This document shows, in pieces, positions 1-8,485 of a stretch of DNA of 64,000 bases. Position 1 is the stretch's first letter; each line of letters starts with the position of its first letter. A program made the translations under genes and the position numbers. The notes under the pieces were generated by a model. The model saw only the letters and a program-made list of their open reading frames with translations, did no database searches and was not told the origin of the DNA. Source of the stretch: Rhodospirillaceae bacterium (lineage in GTDB: Bacteria; Pseudomonadota; Alphaproteobacteria; UBA6615); the NCBI GenBank assembly GCA_018702955.1, contig JABJEK010000044.1:1-64000 (forward strand), read 5' to 3'.

Positions 1-926
1 GACGCGTCCATCGCGCCGCCAGACGTGGCACCGGCACCGATCACTGTGTGAATCTCGTCGATGAACAAGACCGCGCCCTCGGTTTCCTCAAGTTCGTTCA
101 TCACGGCCTTGAGCCGTTCCTCGAAGTCACCGCGATAACGCGTGCCGGCGAGCAGCGCGCCCATATCCAGCGCGAAGATCGTCGCGTCGGCCAGGACCTC
201 GGGCACGTCACCCTCGACGATGCGTTTGGCCAGGCCTTCGGCGATGGCCGTCTTGCCGACGCCCGGGTCGCCCACATAGAGCGGATTGTTCTTGGTTCGG
301 CGGGCGAGAATCTGGATCGTGCGCTCGACTTCGGCCTCGCGCCCGATCAGCGGGTCGATGTCGCCGTCCTCGGCCTTCTGGTTGAGATTGACGCAATAAG
401 CACCCAGCGCCTCCTGGCCCTTCTTGATCGATGCTTCGCCGTCGAGTTCTTCCTCGTCGGCGCCGCGCACGGCCCGGTTGTCTTCCTGGCCCGGCACCTT
501 GGCGATGCCGTGGGAAATGTAGTTCACCGCGTCGAGGCGGGTCATCTCCTGCTGCTGCAGGAAATACACGGCATGGCTTTCGCGTTCGGAGAAGATGGCG
601 ACCAGCACATTCGCGCCCGTGACCTCTTCGCGGCCGGACGACTGAACATGGATCGCCGCGCGCTGAAGGACGCGCTGGAACCCGGCCGTCGGCTTGGATT
701 CCTCGGTGCGGCTGGTGATCAGGCTCGACAGCTCCTCATCGATATACTGGGAGAGGTCGCGGCGCAGGTGGTCGATATCGACCCCGCAGGCCCGCAACAC
801 GGCGACCGCATCCTGGTCTTCGGTCAGCGAGAGCAGGAGATGCTCCAGCGTGGCATATTCGTGGTGCCGCTCGTTGGCGAGCGCCAGGGCACGGTGCAGC
901 GATTGTTCCAAATTCTGAGACAGCAT
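1..926 (-). CDS. clpA: ATP-dependent Clp protease ATP-binding subunit ClpA (5' part only)
   Basis: AAA+ unfoldase that feeds substrates to ClpP and partners with the adaptor ClpS encoded just upstream. The visible 308 residues begin [17 protein letters not shown], a typical Clp N-domain (about 1-145). The first AAA+ module follows, with Walker A GDPGVGKT near residues 219-226 and Walker B FIDEIH near 283-288. The gene runs off the left edge, so the second ATPase module is not seen. The ATG at 926-924 was chosen because the family N-terminus starts exactly there. The gap to clpS is about 60 nt on the same strand, which suggests co-transcription. The assignment is secure; only the truncation by the window is unusual. 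Confidence 0.96.
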   Translation of the reverse strand, partial: MLSQNLEQSLHRALALANERHHEYATLEHLLLSLTEDQDAVAVLRACGVDIDHLRRDLSQYIDEELSSLITSRTEESKPTAGFQRVLQRAAIHVQSSGREEVTGANVLVAIFSERESHAVYFLQQQEMTRLDAVNYISHGIAKVPGQEDNRAVRGADEEELDGEASIKKGQEALGAYCVNLNQKAEDGDIDPLIGREAEVERTIQILARRTKNNPLYVGDPGVGKTAIAEGLAKRIVEGDVPEVLADATIFALDMGALLAGTRYRGDFEERLKAVMNELEETEGAVLFIDEIHTVIGAGATSGGAMDA

Positions 927-988
927 TTGCGAAGGGTACCTTCTGCGTCAGGGCTTCGTCATCCGGTTCAACATCAAATAGTCGCGCG

Positions 989-1393
989 TTATTCCTTTTC
1001 CAGCGTGCATTGCAACGGATGCTCATGCTTGCGCGCGAAATCCATAACCTGGGTCACCTTGGTCTCGGCCACCTCATAGGTAAATACACCACATATGCCG
1101 ACGCCCTTCTGGTGGACGTGCAGCATGATCTTGATGGCATCCTCATGCTGCTTCTCGAAAAACTGCTCGAGCACCAGCACGACGAATTCCATCGGCGTGT
1201 AGTCGTCATTCAGCATCAAGACCTTGTACATCGACGGTTTTTTCGTCTTTGCCCGGGTCTTGGTCGCAATTCCGGTGCTGTTATCGCCATCGCCACCGAT
1301 CGCATCGTCGGAATCATCGTCCGATGCGCGCGGTGCAACGCCGGGATTTTCCAGCAACACGTTGAGACTGCTTAACATCTTTGGTTCAAACAT
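989..1393 (-). CDS. clpS: ATP-dependent Clp protease adaptor ClpS
   Basis: N-end-rule adaptor that delivers N-degron substrates to ClpA. The conserved core (about residues 55-134) has the substrate-pocket motif [11 protein letters not shown] and the ClpA-binding end [14 protein letters not shown]. The first 50 residues are an acidic, low-complexity extension ([13 protein letters not shown]) followed by a basic stretch. At 134 residues it is longer than the E. coli protein; a start at the internal ATG five codons downstream is possible, because no strong ribosome binding site marks either start. It lies directly upstream of clpA on the same strand. Confidence 0.95.
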   Translation of the reverse strand: MFEPKMLSSLNVLLENPGVAPRASDDDSDDAIGGDGDNSTGIATKTRAKTKKPSMYKVLMLNDDYTPMEFVVLVLEQFFEKQHEDAIKIMLHVHQKGVGICGVFTYEVAETKVTQVMDFARKHEHPLQCTLEKE

Positions 1394-1507
1394 CCGTTTT
1401 CACGCAGCCATCATTGTAGCCGAGCCACGCACGTTCGTGAATGCGTGTGGCGCACTTATCCAGATATTTGAGGTGCACCGCCGTGAAAGGCAAGGTGCCG
1501 AAATAGA

Positions 1508-1541
1508 GACGGCCCGGCCAGAAATCCTGGGCCGGGCCGTC
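1508..1541 (-). terminator. Rho-independent-like terminator after the phasin gene
   Basis: A perfect 12-bp inverted repeat (1508-1519 with 1530-1541, arms GACGGCCCGGCC and GGCCGGGCCGTC) with a 10-nt loop lies about 27 nt past the phasin stop. On the minus strand it is followed by CTATTT, a weak U tract. It separates the phasin gene from clpS. Confidence 0.75.
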
Positions 1542-1567
1542 GAAACGCCAACGTAAAGGGAGGAGAG

Positions 1568-2104
1568 TTACGCGGCGATTGTCTTCGAGAAGGTCTCAAC
1601 GACCTTGTTGAGGCGCTCGTTCAGCGGCTGTGCGGCTTCGTTGGAAACCTTGACCGACAGGTCCTGCAGCTTGGCGGATTCCGCAACGAAATCATCGTAT
1701 GCAGCCTTCGCGAGCTGGGTCTGGAGGTCCATGAACTCCTGCGGGTTCTTTACCGCACCGAGCTTCTGGGCCGCGGCCATGTTGGCCTCGATCGTCTTTT
1801 CCGCATAAGCGGCAAATTCCTTGCCGACGATCTCGAAGCCCTTGGCGAAGATGTTGCCCGAAACGACGAGCGCTTCGGCATTCTCGCGGCTGGCATCGCT
1901 CAGCTGGTCCATGTTCTCCATGGCGGACTTCTGTGCCTTGTCCATCTGCTCACGGGCGGTCGTGTAGAACTGCTCGTAGCTCTTGGCGAAGGCCTCGGTG
2001 CCTGCCTGAACGGCGTCTTCGATCGTCTTCTTCTGTGCCGCAGCGGCGGATTCCAGGGTTTCCTGAGCCGCGTTTGCCGCACCGTTCTTTTTCGTGGTGG
2101 CCAT
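1568..2104 (-). CDS. Phasin family protein (polyhydroxyalkanoate granule-associated)
   Basis: Small amphipathic granule-coat protein of the Phasin_2 type. The 178 residues are almost entirely helical, rich in Ala, Glu and Lys, with an alanine-rich N-terminus (MATTKKNGAANAAQET) and the typical segment NPQEFMDLQTQLAKAAYDDFV. The start at 2104 is set by AGGAAG 7 nt upstream; the open frame extends 32 codons further but without that support. The gene is a single unit with its own promoter (TTGACA at 2238-2243 and CATATT at 2215-2220, minus strand) and a terminator at 1508-1541. TGCA-containing palindromes around the promoter suggest repression by PhaR. No PHA synthase or PhaR gene is in the window, so the PHA role rests on family knowledge. 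Confidence 0.9.
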   Translation of the reverse strand: MATTKKNGAANAAQETLESAAAAQKKTIEDAVQAGTEAFAKSYEQFYTTAREQMDKAQKSAMENMDQLSDASRENAEALVVSGNIFAKGFEIVGKEFAAYAEKTIEANMAAAQKLGAVKNPQEFMDLQTQLAKAAYDDFVAESAKLQDLSVKVSNEAAQPLNERLNKVVETFSKTIAA

Positions 2105-2123
2105 GTCTGACTTCCTTTCGTTT

Positions 2124-2263
2124 ATGTGCATTTCGGTGCACATGCGCCGAGGACCGGGAAACGTTTGAACCAAGCCCTTGATTAATTCGTTATGCTGCAT
2201 TGCAACATGACGTGAATATGGGAGTGACCCTGACTTATGTCAACGAAATATTGTGCAGTGCAC
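2124..2263. promoter_or_regulatory. Three TGCA palindromes flanking the phasin promoter (candidate PhaR operators)
   Basis: Three inverted repeats sit between the phasin gene and its divergent flank: ATGTGCA-N6-TGCACAT at 2124-2143 in the leader, TGCTGCATTGCAACA at 2193-2207 over the predicted start site, and GTGCAGTGCAC at 2253-2263 just upstream of the -35. PhaR repressors of alphaproteobacteria are known to bind TGC/GCA-type palindromes near phasin promoters. The assignment to PhaR is inference. Confidence 0.5.
2215..2243 (-). promoter_or_regulatory. Predicted phasin promoter
   Basis: On the minus strand, TTGACA (2238-2243) and CATATT (2215-2220) are separated by exactly 17 nt. The -35 is a perfect match to the sigma-70 consensus and the -10 matches 4 of 6. 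Transcription would begin near 2208, leaving a leader of about 100 nt before the phasin ATG. Confidence 0.6.
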
Positions 2264-2378
2264 CATTTTTTCTTCGAAAACGCCCTAGTGCGCTGATTAG
2301 AAACAATAATTCAGCACAATCAGATCGCCCAACCAGCACAATCCGGGGGCGATCTCACCTTCCAGAAGCGTCGAAATT

Positions 2379-3209
2379 CTAGTGCTCGGAGATCCAGCTT
2401 ACGGCGCGCTTGTTCCACGCACCGGCGGGGTCGGCCCCCTCGCCCAGCACTGTGAAATGCGTCTTCCCGGGGATTTCCAGGGTCTCCACATCACCTCCGC
2501 CATCCGCCAGCGCCTGGGCAAACGCCTTCCCCTGGGGAATCAGGAACGGATAATCCTCGCTGCCCCACGTCACCAGGGACGGCGGGGGCGTCTCGGCGAT
2601 CCGATATTGCGGGCTCTTCTCCCGCCCGTCGTCACCATCGCTCAGACAGGGCGGCGGCCAATCGTCGAAATCGGCCTCCGAGGAGACGTCATAAACGCCG
2701 GAGATGGGCAGGCAACCCTTGATGACATCGCGGGCCAGGCCGTGGCGGGCCTGCCAATCGCGGGTCACGGCGAGTTGTGCCGCATAATGACCGCCGGACG
2801 AATGCCCGCCGATGAATATCCGCTGCGGGTCGCCCCCGACACGGTCGACGTTGGCTGACAAACACGCCAACCCGTTGCACAGATCGGGAAATCCGTCGTC
2901 ATAGGTCGCGGGTGCGAGCCGGTGCCCCAGGCTCGCGAATGTAATCCCCGCGGCATGGAACCCTGGCGCCATGAAGGCCATGGCCTCCTTGTGGCCGCTC
3001 GTCCAACGCCCGCCATGGATGAACGCGAAGACGTCACCGTTGGGATTGGGGGCCGGATAGATCGAGACCCGCTGATAGATATCGTCGCCCCAGGCAACAT
3101 CAGCGCCCTCGACGTCCCGGCTCTTTTCCCAAAGCTCTTGCTGATAGGCCAACACGGCCTCCGGCCGCGGCAGCTGGTCCGGATAATCCTCACGCCTCAA
3201 CAAAGCCAT
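2379..3209 (-). CDS. Alpha/beta hydrolase, kynurenine formamidase/esterase-like
   Basis: Cytoplasmic serine hydrolase of 276 residues with an HGGRW oxyanion-hole motif (residues 65-69), a nucleophile elbow GHSSGG (135-140), and a late Asp and His in SEDYPF and GKTHF that complete a catalytic triad. The HGG-x-W form is seen in arylformamidase-like and carboxylesterase-like enzymes, so kynurenine formamidase is one possibility, but no other tryptophan-degradation genes are nearby. The start at 3209 (GGAG 9 nt upstream) is preferred over an in-frame start 20 codons earlier, which would overlap the upstream lipoprotein gene. The substrate is unknown. Confidence 0.8.
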   Translation of the reverse strand: MALLRREDYPDQLPRPEAVLAYQQELWEKSRDVEGADVAWGDDIYQRVSIYPAPNPNGDVFAFIHGGRWTSGHKEAMAFMAPGFHAAGITFASLGHRLAPATYDDGFPDLCNGLACLSANVDRVGGDPQRIFIGGHSSGGHYAAQLAVTRDWQARHGLARDVIKGCLPISGVYDVSSEADFDDWPPPCLSDGDDGREKSPQYRIAETPPPSLVTWGSEDYPFLIPQGKAFAQALADGGGDVETLEIPGKTHFTVLGEGADPAGAWNKRAVSWISEH

Positions 3210-3252
3210 ACCTAAAACTCCAATACCCGAATGGGTTGTCCGCAACGTTCGC

Positions 3253-3906
3253 CTAGAACCGACCGACAATCCCGTCGCCCGTTCGATTTATTCTGATCTC
3301 GAATGCGTTGTCGGAAAAGCCCTCAATTTGCTCGGCCTCGAAAAATTTGACCTCGGTCGTGTCATGGGCGAGCAAGGGGCCACGAAAAGCCAGTGCCTCG
3401 ATCTCGACTCGATCCTGTTCGAACGCATGCAGCCGGAACACGCCAGCCTCGCAAGCGGCGACGGCCCAGTAGAACTTGTTGCTGCGCAGCCTTTGACCCG
3501 CCGATGCCGGCGCGTCCTGTATATCTTGCTGCAAGCCATCGAGGATGGCCGCCACTTCGGCGTTTGTTAGCTGGGCGTCGGATCGACGCAGTTCCCAGGG
3601 TCCGAGCGGGTTACGGAGTTGGAAATTGGCGACATTCCCCGCCTTGGTACGCGCCCGCGAGGTTTGGTCGGCACCATCCGCGCCAAGACGCAATTCATAG
3701 GCCCTGATCTGGCGCTCATAGACGGCGTTGTACACAAATCGATAGTGATCGACGGAATCCGTCGCACAGGCGGCGCGAATATCGTCGCCCGCGACAAAAC
3801 TGAACCATGTCAGCGAGCGTTCAACGGGATTGTCGACCGAACCCTTAAAAGTGGTGCAGGCGGCAAGCACCAGAGTGGCAACGGCTGTGTAGGCAAAACG
3901 GCGCAT
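3253..3906 (-). CDS. Hypothetical lipoprotein
   Basis: Unrecognised 217-residue protein. The N-terminus MRRFAYTAVATLVLAAC is a lipoprotein signal with lipobox LAAC and the modified Cys at residue 17, so it is probably anchored in the inner or outer membrane facing the periplasm. No enzymatic motif was found in the remainder, which is mixed alpha/beta in character. GAGGGA lies 4 nt before the ATG. It precedes the hydrolase on the same strand by about 40 nt and may share its transcript. Confidence 0.7.
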   Translation of the reverse strand: MRRFAYTAVATLVLAACTTFKGSVDNPVERSLTWFSFVAGDDIRAACATDSVDHYRFVYNAVYERQIRAYELRLGADGADQTSRARTKAGNVANFQLRNPLGPWELRRSDAQLTNAEVAAILDGLQQDIQDAPASAGQRLRSNKFYWAVAACEAGVFRLHAFEQDRVEIEALAFRGPLLAHDTTEVKFFEAEQIEGFSDNAFEIRINRTGDGIVGRF

Positions 3907-3972
3907 ATTCCCTCGCTGTGTCGCTTTCTAACATGGTTAGTGATGAGTTAATTCCACGATGCTATTTACATG

Positions 3973-4005
3973 GATTCGGTGCATTCACTAGAATCACATT
4001 GATTC
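3973..4005. promoter_or_regulatory. Cluster of three GANTC sites upstream of the carboxypeptidase gene
   Basis: GATTC at 3973-3977, GAATC at 3991-3995 and GATTC at 4001-4005 lie in the short divergent region between the lipoprotein and the D,D-carboxypeptidase. The last two form an inverted repeat GAATCA-CAT-TGATTC (3991-4005). GANTC is the target of the cell-cycle methylase CcrM in alphaproteobacteria; a regulatory role here is inferred. Confidence 0.4.
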
Positions 4006-4068
4006 AATTGAAAAAATCGACCGGGGCAGTTGTTGATGGGCATGGTTTTTGGTTTCGGCAAAGGACGT

Positions 4069-5322
4069 ATGACGCGCCGCAAGATGCGTGCGCACGCCCT
4101 GCGACGGCCCTCTCGAGCCCTTGCCGTGGGCCTGTTCGCCGCGGTTGCAATATTTGCGGCTCAGCCGGCGCAGGCGGGCTACGCGTCCTTTGTGATGGAT
4201 GCACATAGCGGTGAAGTCTTGTATGCGCGAAACGCGGACACACGGAACTTCCCGGCCTCTCTCACCAAAATCATGACGCTCTTCATGGTTTTCGAAGCGC
4301 TCGAAACCGGGCGTCTCAAGCTCGACCAGGCATTGCCGGTGTCGCGACGCGCGGCGGGTCAGGCCCCCTCCAAGCTTGGGCTCAAGGTCGGTCAGACCAT
4401 CACGGTTAGAAATGCGATCGGCGCCCTCTCGGTAAAGTCAGCCAACGATGTCGCCACCGTGGTCGCCGAAGCGATCGGCGGGACGGAAATCAAATTCGCC
4501 CAGATGATGACGCGTCGCGCACGAGAAATCGGCATGCGCCGGACGACCTTCAAGAACGCTTCCGGCCTGCCCAATCGCGGCCAACTCAGCACGGCCCGGG
4601 ATATGGCGGTCCTCGGCAAGGAGATGCTTGTCCGGTTTCCCAACCAGTACGAGCACTTCTCGGACCTGACCTTCGAGTATGGCAAACGGACCTACAGCAA
4701 CCACAATAAGCTGCTGAAAACTTACGCGGGCATGGACGGCATCAAGACCGGATATATCCGCGCCTCGGGTTTCAACCTGGTCGCGTCTGCCGAACGCGAC
4801 GGCGTACGCCTTATCGGCGTTGTCTTCGGCGGCAAAACGGGACAATCGCGCGACACCCATATGGCGTCTCTGCTGAACCGCTCCTGGGGCCGCACGCAAT
4901 CCAATTCGACATTTGCCGCCGTACCCGTGCCGAAACCGGCGACCCCGGGGCAGGCACCGGCCACTGCGGCACCGCGCCTCGCACTCGCCTCGGTTCCCAC
5001 CATCGTGAACACACCGGGAAGCGTTAGCGGCAGAAGCGGCGGCCTGCTCGATTGGGGCGTCCAGGTTGGCGCTTTCAAAGGCTACAGCCGCGCCCATTTG
5101 GCCGCAGGACAGGTCTCTCAAAGGCTGCGCGGGCTGCCCGCGACGGCAACCATCGAAATCCTGCCGCTGGAAACCAGGGGCACGACGCTCTTCCGCGCGC
5201 GGATCGTCGGCATGGAGCAGGACATCGCGCGCAATATCTGCGGTCAGCTACGAAACGCCGGCTCTGCCTGTGCCATGGTCACGCCGAACGGCAATATTCA
5301 GTTGGCCCAGGCGTCGCGGTAG
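4069..5322 (+). CDS. D-alanyl-D-alanine carboxypeptidase (S11) with C-terminal SPOR domain
   Basis: Periplasmic penicillin-binding protein that trims the terminal D-Ala from peptidoglycan stem peptides. A signal peptide ending PAQA precedes the S11 domain, whose active-site motifs are SLTK (residues 64-67), SAND (124-127) and KTG (226-228). A linker rich in Pro and Ala leads to a SPOR domain (about 333-412, starting WGVQVGAF), which targets denuded septal glycan, so a role at division is likely. The start is uncertain: the ATG at 4069 has AAGGA only 3 nt before it, while ATGs at 4036 and 4042 give a longer n-region. Length 417 is usual for DacF-like enzymes carrying SPOR. Confidence 0.92.
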   Translation: MTRRKMRAHALRRPSRALAVGLFAAVAIFAAQPAQAGYASFVMDAHSGEVLYARNADTRNFPASLTKIMTLFMVFEALETGRLKLDQALPVSRRAAGQAPSKLGLKVGQTITVRNAIGALSVKSANDVATVVAEAIGGTEIKFAQMMTRRAREIGMRRTTFKNASGLPNRGQLSTARDMAVLGKEMLVRFPNQYEHFSDLTFEYGKRTYSNHNKLLKTYAGMDGIKTGYIRASGFNLVASAERDGVRLIGVVFGGKTGQSRDTHMASLLNRSWGRTQSNSTFAAVPVPKPATPGQAPATAAPRLALASVPTIVNTPGSVSGRSGGLLDWGVQVGAFKGYSRAHLAAGQVSQRLRGLPATATIEILPLETRGTTLFRARIVGMEQDIARNICGQLRNAGSACAMVTPNGNIQLAQASR

Positions 5323-5346
5323 CGGATCCAACGGTCGCGAACCGTC

Positions 5347-5805
5347 ATGTCCCTCCTACATCTCGAAGACTTCACAGCCGGGCAGACATTCGATCTCGGC
5401 CAGCACATGTTCGGCGAAGACGAGATCGTTGAATTCGCCACCCAGTTCGACCCGCAACCATTCCATGTCGACCCGGAGGCCGCTGCGGCGTCCAACTTCG
5501 GTGGGCTCATCGCCAGCGGTTGGCACACCGGGTCTGTGTTCATGCGCCTGCTTGTCGACGGCCTGCTGGCGCGCTGCGCATCGATGGGATCACCGGGGGT
5601 CGACGAATTACGCTGGCTCGCGCCGGTACGTCCGGGCGATCAGCTGACGGCGACATTGCAGATAGAGGATGTGCGCCCGTCGAAAAGCCGCCCGGATCGA
5701 GGCCTCATCACGACGCGTGCCGTTCTGACCAATCAGGATGGCGCAGAGGTGTTCACCTTGCGCGCGCCCCTGATGATACGCCGCAGGGCAGAACCCGACG
5801 GCTGA
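5347..5805 (+). CDS. MaoC family hot-dog hydratase
   Basis: Single hot-dog-fold protein of 152 residues. The hydratase-2 signature is present: FDPQPFHVDPEAA (Asp/His dyad around residues 34-40), then GLIASGWHTG. Family members hydrate enoyl-CoA thioesters or act on mesaconyl-type CoA. The gene begins 24 nt after the carboxypeptidase stop, so the two may be co-transcribed although their functions look unrelated. The specific substrate cannot be told from sequence. Confidence 0.85.
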   Translation: MSLLHLEDFTAGQTFDLGQHMFGEDEIVEFATQFDPQPFHVDPEAAAASNFGGLIASGWHTGSVFMRLLVDGLLARCASMGSPGVDELRWLAPVRPGDQLTATLQIEDVRPSKSRPDRGLITTRAVLTNQDGAEVFTLRAPLMIRRRAEPDG

Positions 5806-5823
5806 CCCGCACCTGCTCCGAAA

Positions 5824-6936
5824 CTATTCGGCAGCCTTCGAACTGCTGATCGCGTCATTGACCCGGGGCATCACCTCTTCGGCCATCAACTGCATGGACC
5901 GCCGGGACAATTTCTCGTCGACCCAGTCCGTGCCGGCATAGACCAGCTCTCCGAAATCACCCGTGATCTCGCGCAGGGCGAGGATCTGGTCGACCACATC
6001 ATTCACGGTGCCACAGATAACCAGGTCTTCCAGAATACGGTCGAAGGTAATCGCCTCTTCCGGCTCATCGCGTTCATGCGCGAAGACCGTGTGCCGGTTC
6101 GATCGCTTCAATTTCTTGTAGAGCTGGCTGTAATAGAATCTGTACGGGCTGTTCGCGTCGTCCTTGCCATAGCTTTTCGCCGTCGCGTCGTCGTCGGCCA
6201 CGAACAAAGTTCGCGCGACGCGCCAGTCGGCCGTATCCGCGACTTCACCGGCACTCTCCTTGCCCTTCTCGTAATTCGCCCAATGGGTCGCGGCCCATTT
6301 GTCGATCAGGAAGTTTGCCGACAGGGGATGGAAATCCCGCGCACCCATCGCGATGACACCCTTGGAGTAGGGCGCGACGACCGTGCCAACAATTTCAGGG
6401 CGTGGCTGCTGATAGGGTTTCGGCATGATCCCGACACCCACCTCCTCGAAGATCGAAACCTCCGTCGAGACCTTGAACCGGTTGTCCGGCAGATCAATTT
6501 TGTAGGGCGGGTCGCGTTCCCAGATTTCCAGAATAACGTCGATGGCTTCGGCAAAGAGCTGGTTTCGGTCTTCGTCGATCATCCCGAGCGCTTCCGCATC
6601 GGACCGCAACGCGCCGGCGCTGATCCCCAGGATGAACCGGCCCTCGGCGAGATGATCGAACATGGCCGCATGGGCGGCGACCAGGACCGGGTGCATATGC
6701 GACAGATTGGTTGTTCCGGTCGCGAGCTTGATCTGCTTGGTCGAATGAATAAGCGTCGCGTGGAACAACATCGAGCTGGTGATGCTCTCCGCCTTGTCGG
6801 TCAGATGTTCCCCGATGAAGGCATCATGAAACCCCAGTTCATCGCAGAAAATTACCGCCTCGCGGTCCTCGCGCAGCACCTGGGTGTAGTCGCGGTGCAG
6901 CGGATGCACCGGCATGGCGAAGTAACCTAGTTTCAT
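5824..6936 (-). CDS. LLM-class flavin-dependent oxidoreductase (luciferase-like monooxygenase)
   Basis: Bacterial-luciferase-family TIM barrel of about 370 residues using FMN or F420. Typical features are the N-terminal strand MKLGYFAMPVHP, the GEHL motif (near residues 45-48), an NLSHMHPVLVA segment, and the phosphate-binding loop region GRFILGISAGAL. The start at 6936 (MKLGYF) matches family N-termini; a GTG three codons earlier is possible. It converges with the MaoC gene, with only about 18 nt between the stops. The substrate is unknown. Confidence 0.85.
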   Translation of the reverse strand: MKLGYFAMPVHPLHRDYTQVLREDREAVIFCDELGFHDAFIGEHLTDKAESITSSMLFHATLIHSTKQIKLATGTTNLSHMHPVLVAAHAAMFDHLAEGRFILGISAGALRSDAEALGMIDEDRNQLFAEAIDVILEIWERDPPYKIDLPDNRFKVSTEVSIFEEVGVGIMPKPYQQPRPEIVGTVVAPYSKGVIAMGARDFHPLSANFLIDKWAATHWANYEKGKESAGEVADTADWRVARTLFVADDDATAKSYGKDDANSPYRFYYSQLYKKLKRSNRHTVFAHERDEPEEAITFDRILEDLVICGTVNDVVDQILALREITGDFGELVYAGTDWVDEKLSRRSMQLMAEEVMPRVNDAISSSKAAE

Positions 6937-7087
6937 GGCTGTCACACTCTCTGCCTGATTGGGTCAACGCGTCTTCGATCAGAACAGGGTATGCACTCGC
7001 GTCGTGCGCGGCGATCCGAAATACGATGCCAATCTCGCGATGTGAGCAAAATACGTGCGCGCGCCAACCTCCCCTAAACCTCGGCAA

Positions 7088-8476
7088 TCAGAGGTCTTCG
7101 GGCGCCTCGATACCGCTCGCGGCCAGCTGATCGGATAAGTCTTGTTTCAACCGGGCAAGGCCGGATTCGTCGCCGGCCTCACAGCGGGCCACCAAAACAT
7201 CCTGCGTGTTCGATGCCCGGAGCAGCCACCAGCCATCGGGCGTGCTGACACGAACCCCGTCGATACCCGATACATCGGCCCCGGCATCCGACAGACGGGC
7301 CTCGACTTCTCCGATCACGGCGAACTTGCGCTCTTCCGAACAGGGGAACCGCAGTTCGGGCGTGTTGCAGACCACCGGCAGCTTGTCGAGAAGGTCGGCC
7401 AGGGTCTCTCCCTTGCGTTCCAGCAGCGACAAAAGGCGCACGGCCGCGTACAGGCCGTCATCGAACCCAAAATAGCGGTCGGCAAAGAAGATATGGCCGC
7501 TCATCTCGCCGGCCAGCGGCGCGCCTGTTTCGGTCATCTTCGATTTGATCAGGGAATGTCCCGTCTTCCACATCGTCGGCACACCGCCGAGCCGTGCGAT
7601 CTCGTCGAACAGGACCTGGCTCGACTTCACGTCGGCGATGATCGTGGCACCGGGATCATCGAGCAGTACATCTTCGGCGAACAGCATCATGAGCTGGTCT
7701 GCCCAAAGGATGCGCCCCTTCCCGTCAATCACACCGATGCGGTCCGCGTCCCCGTCAAATGCAATTCCCAGTTCGCAATCATGTTCGGCGACATGGTTTT
7801 GCAGGTCGACAAGGTTGGCCGCCACGGTCGGATCCGGATGATGTCCGGGAAATGTGCCGTCGACGATACCATTGACCACATGGTGATGGCCGGGCATGCG
7901 CGAGCAGAGCATGTTGAGGACTTCGCCCCCCGCCCCGTTGCCCGGGTCCCATGCGATCCGCGCCATGCGCAGTGGTTGATGTTCCTGTGCCAGGACCGCG
8001 ACATAGTCTTCGCGAACGTCGATATCCTCGACGCTGCCGTTGCTGCCGTCGGCATATCTCGCGGTTCGTGCAATCTCGCCCAGCCGCTGGATGTCGTCAC
8101 CGAAGAACGGCTTGCCGGCCAGCGTCATTTTGAAGCCGTTATAGTCCGCGGGATTGTGGCTTCCCGTCACCATCAAACCCGAGCCGGTTTCAAGGTGGCG
8201 GATCGCGAAAGACAGCATGGGGGTCGGCCCCATGTTGATTCGCTTCACCGCGAGCCCGCAGGCCATGAGCCCGTCGAGAACCGCTTCAGCCAGATCCGGC
8301 GACGTCAGGCGACCGTCGAATCCCAAGGCGACCTGATCGCCACCATTTTCGACCACACAAGTGCCAAAACTACGGCCGACCGCATAGGCATCATCACGGG
8401 TCAATGTTTCGCCGACGACGCCGCGGATGTCGTATTCACGCAGAATCGTGGGATCGAACGAATGGGCATCCGCCAT
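7088..8476 (-). CDS. Phosphomannomutase/phosphoglucomutase
   Basis: Alpha-D-phosphohexomutase of 462 residues that interconverts 6-phospho and 1-phospho sugars for nucleotide-sugar synthesis. It has the phosphoserine loop TGSHNP (104-109, Ser106), the metal-binding loop DGDADR (near 242-247) and the sugar-binding GEMSGH motif. The dual-specificity ManB/AlgC type is most likely. It is the last gene of a galU-ugd-pmm run, starting about 9 nt after the ugd stop, so the three probably feed UDP-glucuronate and mannose or glucose phosphates into surface polysaccharide. Confidence 0.93.
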   Translation of the reverse strand: MADAHSFDPTILREYDIRGVVGETLTRDDAYAVGRSFGTCVVENGGDQVALGFDGRLTSPDLAEAVLDGLMACGLAVKRINMGPTPMLSFAIRHLETGSGLMVTGSHNPADYNGFKMTLAGKPFFGDDIQRLGEIARTARYADGSNGSVEDIDVREDYVAVLAQEHQPLRMARIAWDPGNGAGGEVLNMLCSRMPGHHHVVNGIVDGTFPGHHPDPTVAANLVDLQNHVAEHDCELGIAFDGDADRIGVIDGKGRILWADQLMMLFAEDVLLDDPGATIIADVKSSQVLFDEIARLGGVPTMWKTGHSLIKSKMTETGAPLAGEMSGHIFFADRYFGFDDGLYAAVRLLSLLERKGETLADLLDKLPVVCNTPELRFPCSEERKFAVIGEVEARLSDAGADVSGIDGVRVSTPDGWWLLRASNTQDVLVARCEAGDESGLARLKQDLSDQLAASGIEAPEDL

Positions 8477-8485
8477 GCGGAACCT

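Noticed and set aside
2200..2382. A 60-codon plus-strand frame upstream of the phasin gene
   Set aside because: It covers the phasin promoter and operators, has no ribosome site and no similarity to any family I know.
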